From assembly GCA_013813135.1 (NCBI GenBank), contig JACCSF010000219.1:1-6870 (forward strand): 6,870 nucleotides of DNA, given 5' to 3'. Below, piece after piece: positions 1 to 4,143 of the stretch. Source of the stretch: Thermoleophilaceae bacterium (GTDB lineage Bacteria; Actinomycetota; Thermoleophilia; Solirubrobacterales; Thermoleophilaceae). The notes beneath the pieces were generated by a model that saw only the letters and a program-made list of their open reading frames with translations, did no database searches and had not been told where the DNA came from. The number at the start of each line of letters is the position of its first letter. The stretch's first letter is position 1. Position numbers and translations under genes: made by a program.

Positions 1-873
1 GCGCTGCGCTGGGCCAAGGAGAGCGGACGCGGCCGCGCGCGCCGCTACGACCCCGAGCACGTCTTCGTCGTGACCGAGGAGCAGCGCGAGGACTTTGCCG
101 GCCTGATCGCCCGCCCGGACGCGGTGCGCCCCGTGTTCCAGCCGATCGTGTCGCTGGCGAGCGGCGAGCCGGTGGGCTACGAGGCGCTCGCGCGCTTCGA
201 GGGCAAGCCCGGCCTGCCGCCGTCGTGGTGGTTCGCGCAGGCGCATCGCTTCGGGCTCGGCGCGGCGCTCGAGGCGCAGTCCGTACGCGCCGCTGTGGCG
301 GCGCACAACCGCCCGCCGGGCACCTTTCTGTCGGTCAACCTGAGCCCGTCGGCGCTCGTCGCGCCCCAGGTCACTGAGCACCTGCCGAGCGACCTGCGTG
401 GGCTGGTGCTCGAGATCACCGAGGAGGAGCGCGTATTCGACGTCGACGGGCTCCAGCGCCACCTCGACCCGCTGCGCGCTCGCGGCGCGCGCATCGCGGT
501 GGACGATGCCGGCGAGGGCTACGCCGGCCTGCAGCAGGTGATGAGCATGCGCGCCGACATCATCAAGCTCGACCGCGCTCTGGTTGCCGACGTCCACGCC
601 GACCCGGCCAAGGTCGCGCTGATCGGGTCGCTGGTCCACTTCGCGCGCAGCACGGGGGCGGCGATCTGCGCCGAGGGGATCGAGACGCTGGACGAGCTGC
701 GCGTGCTGATCCACCTGGGCGTGGCCTACGGGCAGGGTTGGACGCTCGGGCGCGCGGGAGCTCCGTGGCCGCGGGTGAACGCGGAGGCGGCGCGGCTGTG
801 CCGCGAGCTGCGTTCGGTCCAGGCCAAGATCGTGCCGCTGGGGGAATCGCCCCCGCTGCGGAGAGGGGCATAG
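1..873 (+). CDS. GGDEF-EAL cyclic-di-GMP phosphodiesterase, 3' part (5' end outside window)
   Basis: The reading frame is open from base 1. The first codons read ALRWAKESGRGRARRYDP, which matches the C-terminal helix of a GGDEF domain (usual form ALYRAKxxGRNR), so the gene begins upstream. The GTG at 70 would give a 267-residue protein but is most likely internal. A full EAL domain follows. Numbered from GTG 70, the visible catalytic and metal-binding motifs are EAL (E38), NLSP (N90), EITE (E115), the DD pair (D145-D146, in DDAGEGY rather than the common DDFGxGY), KLD (K166), AEGIET (E202, E205) and GQG (Q222). All the key residues known for EAL phosphodiesterases are present, so hydrolysis of c-di-GMP to pGpG is expected. 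About 35 residues follow the domain. No membrane segment is visible in this part; any sensor or anchor lies upstream. The stop TAG is 3 bases before the next start, which suggests one operon with the downstream cyclase. Whether the lost GGDEF half is active cannot be judged. Confidence 0.9.
   Translation, partial: ALRWAKESGRGRARRYDPEHVFVVTEEQREDFAGLIARPDAVRPVFQPIVSLASGEPVGYEALARFEGKPGLPPSWWFAQAHRFGLGAALEAQSVRAAVAAHNRPPGTFLSVNLSPSALVAPQVTEHLPSDLRGLVLEITEEERVFDVDGLQRHLDPLRARGARIAVDDAGEGYAGLQQVMSMRADIIKLDRALVADVHADPAKVALIGSLVHFARSTGAAICAEGIETLDELRVLIHLGVAYGQGWTLGRAGAPWPRVNAEAARLCRELRSVQAKIVPLGESPPLRRGA
860..868 (+). promoter_or_regulatory. Shine-Dalgarno for the GAF-GGDEF gene
   Basis: The purine run GGAGAGGGG lies 8 bases before ATG 877, inside the last codons of the preceding EAL gene. 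It supports ATG 877 as the start and translation of both genes from one message. Confidence 0.65.
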
Positions 874-876
874 GCG

Positions 877-2466
877 ATGGCGCCCAACACGCTGGCGGTG
901 CTCGCGCGGCTCGGGACGACGTTCGAGCGGACCGCGGCGGTGCGCGACGAGGCGGATCTGCAGGACGTGCTGGAGGACGTGGCGCGCGCCATCAGCGAGG
1001 TGCTCGGCTACCGGGCCGTGGTGATCAACGTCTACCGATACGCCTTTGACGACATGCTCACGGCAGCCGCCGTCGGCACCGACGAGTCGATTCATCAGCT
1101 GCTGGGGACGATCTCGCCCAAGCACAGCTGGACGCCGCTGCTGGACGACCGTTTCCGGCGCCGGGAGGGCGCCTACTTCGTCCCCGACGGCGAGTTCGAC
1201 TGGGACGAGCTCGGCGTGGACACCTACGTGCCGGACCTCGAGCCCAGCGACGACCCGAACGCCTGGCTGGCCGGCGACGCCCTGTTCGTGCCGCTGCGGG
1301 ACGCCCGCCACGAGCTGCTCGGCGTGATCTCGGTGGACGAGCCCGAGACGTGTCTGCGACCCACGGACGAGGAACTGGACGTGCTCGTCACGATCGCCCA
1401 GCACGCCGCGCTGGCGATGCGGATCGGCCAGGACATGGCCAACGACATGGAGCACCAGCGCATGCTCGAGCGGGTGCTCGAGGTGTCGGCGCGGCTGACG
1501 GAGGCCAGCGACGTGGACGCGGTGCTGGGAGCCGTCTCCGACGGCATCCGGGACGCGCTCGGGTTCGACAAGGTGCTGATCGGGATCGCCGAGGAGCCGA
1601 GCCACCCGCTCGTGACGAGAGCATCCTCCGGATGGCCTCCCGACGCGCCCGCGCTCGACCACGGGGCCAGCCTCGAGGCGCTCGAGGGCCTCTTCAGCGC
1701 GGACTTCGAGGTAGCCGGCTGCTACCTGCTGCCGGCACAGGTGGCCGAGGACCGGCTCGGCATCGTGGACTTCCCGTACCGCTCGGGGCTGAACGGACGC
1801 GGCCCGCACGCGTGGTCACGCCACTGGCTGATGGTGCCACTGGTGGAGGGCGACCGGCGCATCGGCGTGATCTGGGTCGACGACCCGCGCGACCGGCTGT
1901 TGCCGACCCGCGCTCGCCTGCAGGCGCTGCGGCTGTTCGCCAACCAGGCGGTCGCGGCCGTCCACACCGCCAAGCAGGCGGCCCAGCTGCGGCACGAGGC
2001 GCTGCACGACGCCCTCACCGGACTTCCGAACCGGCGCGCGTTCCGGGCGCGAGTGGTGCGCGAGATCGAGGGCGGCGATGGCCTCGCGATCGTGCTGTGC
2101 GACATGGACAACCTCAAGATCGTGAACGACACGCGCGGGCACGACGCCGGCGACAAGGCCCTCCAGCTGCTGGCCGACGCGCTGAGCAGCCAGCTGCGCC
2201 ACAGCGACGAGGCCTACCGCATCGGCGGCGACGAGTTCGGGGTGGTGCTGCCTGGCACGGGCCCGGTGGACGCGGAGGGGGTGATGAGGCGGCTGCGCAG
2301 CGCGGTCATGTACCGCCTCTCGCCGGGCGGCGACCCGATCGAGGCCAGCTTCGGCATCGCGGTGTTCGAGCCCGGCGACGACCCCGAGCGCGTCGTGGCC
2401 AGAGCCGACGAGGCGCTCTACCAGGCCAAGCGCCGGCGTGCGGACTCGGTGGCCGAATCGGCTTGA
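877..2466 (+). CDS. GAF-GAF-GGDEF diguanylate cyclase
   Basis: This 529-residue soluble protein should make c-di-GMP from two GTP. Two GAF-type sensory segments come first, at about residues 20-180 and 195-365. The first ends with a typical PLRDARHELLGVISVDEP strand and the second with VPLVEGDRRIGVIWVDDP. A short helical linker leads to the GGDEF domain from about residue 370. It opens with DALTGLPNR (378-386), carries CDMDNLK for metal binding, and has an intact active-site GGDEF at 450-454. RHSD at 441-444 sits five residues before it, the exact spacing of the RxxD inhibitory site, so product feedback inhibition is likely. The end reads ADEALYQAKRRR, the usual last helix. No transmembrane segment is visible. 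I see no cysteine arrangement that would identify a bilin or heme GAF, so the ligand is unknown. The start is supported by a good ribosome site and a 3-base gap from the EAL gene. The pairing suggests opposing control of one c-di-GMP pool. Confidence 0.93.
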   Translation: MAPNTLAVLARLGTTFERTAAVRDEADLQDVLEDVARAISEVLGYRAVVINVYRYAFDDMLTAAAVGTDESIHQLLGTISPKHSWTPLLDDRFRRREGAYFVPDGEFDWDELGVDTYVPDLEPSDDPNAWLAGDALFVPLRDARHELLGVISVDEPETCLRPTDEELDVLVTIAQHAALAMRIGQDMANDMEHQRMLERVLEVSARLTEASDVDAVLGAVSDGIRDALGFDKVLIGIAEEPSHPLVTRASSGWPPDAPALDHGASLEALEGLFSADFEVAGCYLLPAQVAEDRLGIVDFPYRSGLNGRGPHAWSRHWLMVPLVEGDRRIGVIWVDDPRDRLLPTRARLQALRLFANQAVAAVHTAKQAAQLRHEALHDALTGLPNRRAFRARVVREIEGGDGLAIVLCDMDNLKIVNDTRGHDAGDKALQLLADALSSQLRHSDEAYRIGGDEFGVVLPGTGPVDAEGVMRRLRSAVMYRLSPGGDPIEASFGIAVFEPGDDPERVVARADEALYQAKRRRADSVAESA

Positions 2467-2498
2467 ATCCACGCGGGTTCCGGCAGCGCTCACCGCGG

Positions 2499-3266
2499 CT
2501 AGGCGCGCAGCCGGTAGCCCTTGGAGAACAGCCGCAGGTTGAGCGCGAACAGCGAGAACGTGGCCAGGAAGAGCAATCCGAGCGAGAGCGCCACGTTCGC
2601 CTCGGAGTAGCCGAGGAAGCCGTAGCGCACGAGGTTGATCATGTAGTAGACGGGGTTGAAGTGCGTGAGCGTCTGGAACGGCTCGGGCAGCAGAGAGGCC
2701 GAGTAGAAGACGCCGCCGAGGAAGATGAGTGGCTGGAGCACGAACGTCTGCGCAAACGAGACGTCGTCGAACTGCTCGGCCCGAACCCCGACGAGCACGC
2801 CGAGCTGGGCGAAGAAGAACCCGACCAGCAACAGCGCCGGCACCAGCACCAGCACGTGGTCGACGGGGAGGTCGACCAGCACGGAAGCCGCAACGAACGT
2901 CAGGGTCGCGACGAGCATCCCGCGCAGGAACCCGCCGAGCGAGAAGGCGAGCTGCAGCTCCAGCGGCGAGGCGGGCGACGAGAGCTGATCGTCGATCGCC
3001 CGCTGGAACTTCTGCTGGAGGATCGACGAGGAGTTGTTGGCGAACGCGTTGATCGCCCAGGCCATCATGATCAGGCCGGGGATGACGAAGACGACGTAGT
3101 CGATCCCGTGCAGCTCGTCGATGCGCGAGCCGAGCGCGGCGCCGAAGACCGAGATGTAGAGGAAGGTCTCGAGCAGGGGCGCGCCGACCGTCTGCCGCTT
3201 GATCTTGAGGAAGCGGCTGACCTCGCGCCGGACCAGGCTGAAGAAGCGGATCTGGGCCGAGGTCAT
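2499..3266 (-). CDS. ABC-2 type transporter permease, YadH-like
   Basis: This 255-residue integral membrane subunit belongs to an ABC exporter. A basic cytoplasmic N-terminus (about 1-30) is followed by hydrophobic segments near residues 32-47, 57-75, 108-131, 138-161, 176-194 and 227-247, the six-helix plan of the ABC-2 family. Family signatures include VIPGLIMM (61-68), KFQRAIDDQL (86-95), FDDVSF (166-171), FLGGVFYSASLLP (182-194) and the RYGFLGY stretch (214-220). These closely follow E. coli YadH as I remember it, and length is normal for the family. The start ATG shares bases with the stop of the upstream ATPase (ATGA), so translation is probably coupled and the two proteins form one complex. 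The substrate cannot be told from sequence; relatives export drugs, polysaccharides or lipids. The gene converges on the GGDEF gene with a 32-bp gap. Confidence 0.93.
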   Translation of the reverse strand: MTSAQIRFFSLVRREVSRFLKIKRQTVGAPLLETFLYISVFGAALGSRIDELHGIDYVVFVIPGLIMMAWAINAFANNSSSILQQKFQRAIDDQLSSPASPLELQLAFSLGGFLRGMLVATLTFVAASVLVDLPVDHVLVLVPALLLVGFFFAQLGVLVGVRAEQFDDVSFAQTFVLQPLIFLGGVFYSASLLPEPFQTLTHFNPVYYMINLVRYGFLGYSEANVALSLGLLFLATFSLFALNLRLFSKGYRLRA

Positions 3267-4042
3267 GGCGCGTCCGCCGCGATACGCGCTCGCGACAGCT
3301 CCGTGCGGCCGACCAGTCCGAGGTAGGCGTCCTCAAGGCTGGTTACGCCATACGTCTCCGCCAGCTCCTCGCTCGAGCCCTGGGCGATGATCTGGCCTTC
3401 GTTGATGAAGGCGATCCGGTCGCAGAGCTGGTCGGCCTCTTCGAGGTAGTGGGTCGTGAGCAGGATCGTCGTTCCCTCGCTGTTGATGCGCTGGACGTAC
3501 TGCCACAGCTCGAGGCGCAGCTCGACGTCCACGCCGGCGGTGGGCTCGTCGAGGATCAGCAGCCTGGGCCGGTGCATCAGGGCACGGGCGAGCACCAGCC
3601 GGCGCTTCATGCCTCCCGAGAGCGTCCGGTTGCGCTCGTTCCGCTTGTCCGTCAACGAGAAGGCCTCGAGCAGCTCGGCGGAGCGCACCTTCCGCTCCTT
3701 TCTGGGCATCCCGAAGTAGCCGCCGTGGTAGTCGAGCGTCTCCTCGACGGTCAGAAACCAGTCCAGATTCAGTTCTTGCGGCGCGAGGCCGACGGCCAGG
3801 CGCGCCTGCTCGTAATGGTCGACGGCGTCGTTGCCGAAGACGTGGATGGTTCCGGACGTGGGCTGGGCGAGCCCCGTCGTGCAGTGGATCAGCGTCGACT
3901 TGCCGGCGCCGTTCGGGCCCAGGAGCCCGAAGAACTCGCCCGCCTTGATGTCGAGCGACACGCACCGCAGGGCCTCGGTGCCCGTCGGGTAGCGCTTGAC
4001 GAGGTCGGCGATCTCGAGGGCCGGCGGGGACGCGTGGTTCAT
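3263..4042 (-). CDS. ABC transporter ATP-binding protein, YadG-like
   Basis: This 259-residue protein is the ATP-hydrolysing subunit of the exporter made with the downstream permease. All nucleotide-binding motifs are intact: Walker A GPNGAGKST (42-50), Q-loop glutamine Q89 in LAPQE, signature LSGGMKRR (141-148), Walker B with catalytic glutamate LLILDEP (161-167), D-loop AGVD (169-172) and switch histidine H198 in LTTHYLEEAD. The SGGMKRRL, LMHRP and DEPTAGVDVELR stretches are typical of the YadG branch and of DrrA/NodI-like export ATPases. No extra domain is present. ATG 4042 is chosen because an in-frame TAG lies only 12 bases upstream (4055-4057) and homology begins at ALEIADLVKRYP. No clear Shine-Dalgarno precedes it, so a leaderless or near-leaderless message is possible. 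Its stop overlaps the permease start by four bases. It is divergent from dnaE2. Confidence 0.94.
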   Translation of the reverse strand: MNHASPPALEIADLVKRYPTGTEALRCVSLDIKAGEFFGLLGPNGAGKSTLIHCTTGLAQPTSGTIHVFGNDAVDHYEQARLAVGLAPQELNLDWFLTVEETLDYHGGYFGMPRKERKVRSAELLEAFSLTDKRNERNRTLSGGMKRRLVLARALMHRPRLLILDEPTAGVDVELRLELWQYVQRINSEGTTILLTTHYLEEADQLCDRIAFINEGQIIAQGSSEELAETYGVTSLEDAYLGLVGRTELSRARIAADAP

Positions 4043-4051
4043 CGGCCGTCG

Positions 4052-4057
4052 ATGCTA
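4052..4057 (-). promoter_or_regulatory. Candidate -10 element for the ABC operon
   Basis: On the minus strand TAGCAT fits the actinobacterial TANNNT -10 pattern and ends 9 bases before ATG 4042. A transcript starting about 6-7 bases beyond it would be almost leaderless, which fits the missing ribosome site. No convincing -35 hexamer lies at the right distance, so this is a weak call. Confidence 0.22.
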
Positions 4058-4059
4058 GA

Positions 4060-4073
4060 GACCGCCGGCAGTC
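4060..4073. repeat. 14-bp imperfect inverted repeat in the divergent region
   Basis: GACCGCCGGCAGTC is palindromic except for one mismatched pair. It lies just upstream of the candidate -10 of the ABC operon, where a regulator could bind. Short GC-rich palindromes are common in such DNA, so an operator role is only a possibility. Confidence 0.25.
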
Positions 4074-4107
4074 GGCTCCTCGGGCAATCCACGAGCCCCG
4101 GCCCGCC

Positions 4108-4136
4108 TTGCACGTCCCCTTTTGGAATGCGAACAT
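4108..4136 (+). promoter_or_regulatory. Candidate dnaE2 promoter (TTGCAC - 17 bp - GAACAT)
   Basis: TTGCAC (4108-4113) and GAACAT (4131-4136) are separated by 17 bases. The -10 candidate keeps only the A at its second position and the A and T of its last two positions; the -35 candidate keeps TTG. Transcription would start near 4143, at the GTG codon itself, giving a leaderless message. The -10 would lie inside the LexA box, which would explain tight repression. The match is modest and this is inference. Confidence 0.3.
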
Positions 4137-4143
4137 GCGTTCG
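4130..4143. promoter_or_regulatory. LexA (DinR-type) SOS box
   Basis: CGAACATGCGTTCG has perfect CGAAC/GTTCG arms around four bases. It agrees with the Gram-positive and actinobacterial SOS consensus CGAAC-RNRY-GTTCG at every defined position. Its last base is the first base of the proposed dnaE2 start codon GTG. dnaE2 is a known LexA target in mycobacteria and other bacteria, so site and gene identity support each other. Bound LexA would block RNA polymerase until DNA damage triggers RecA-dependent LexA cleavage. It is 88 bases from the divergent ABC gene and need not control it. Confidence 0.88.

Noticed and set aside
2467..2498. Possible terminator hairpin between the convergent genes
   Set aside because: Only a 5-bp stem (CGCGG at 2472-2476 with CCGCG at 2493-2497), a 16-base loop and no T-run on either strand; not convincing.
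1350..3326. Long plus-strand open frame (658 codons) running through the GGDEF gene and antisense to the permease
   Set aside because: It is in another frame of two well-recognised genes and its product is low-complexity Arg/Ala/Gly and Glu/Arg/Gln-rich, the usual shadow in high-GC DNA.
1816..3336. Minus-strand open frame (506 codons) antisense to the GGDEF gene and overlapping the permease
   Set aside because: Out of frame with the clear ABC-2 permease and without family motifs; a coding shadow.
4135..4137. ATG as the dnaE2 start
   Set aside because: It is out of frame with dnaE2 and meets a stop after six codons; GTG 4143 is in frame and next to the conserved N-terminus.
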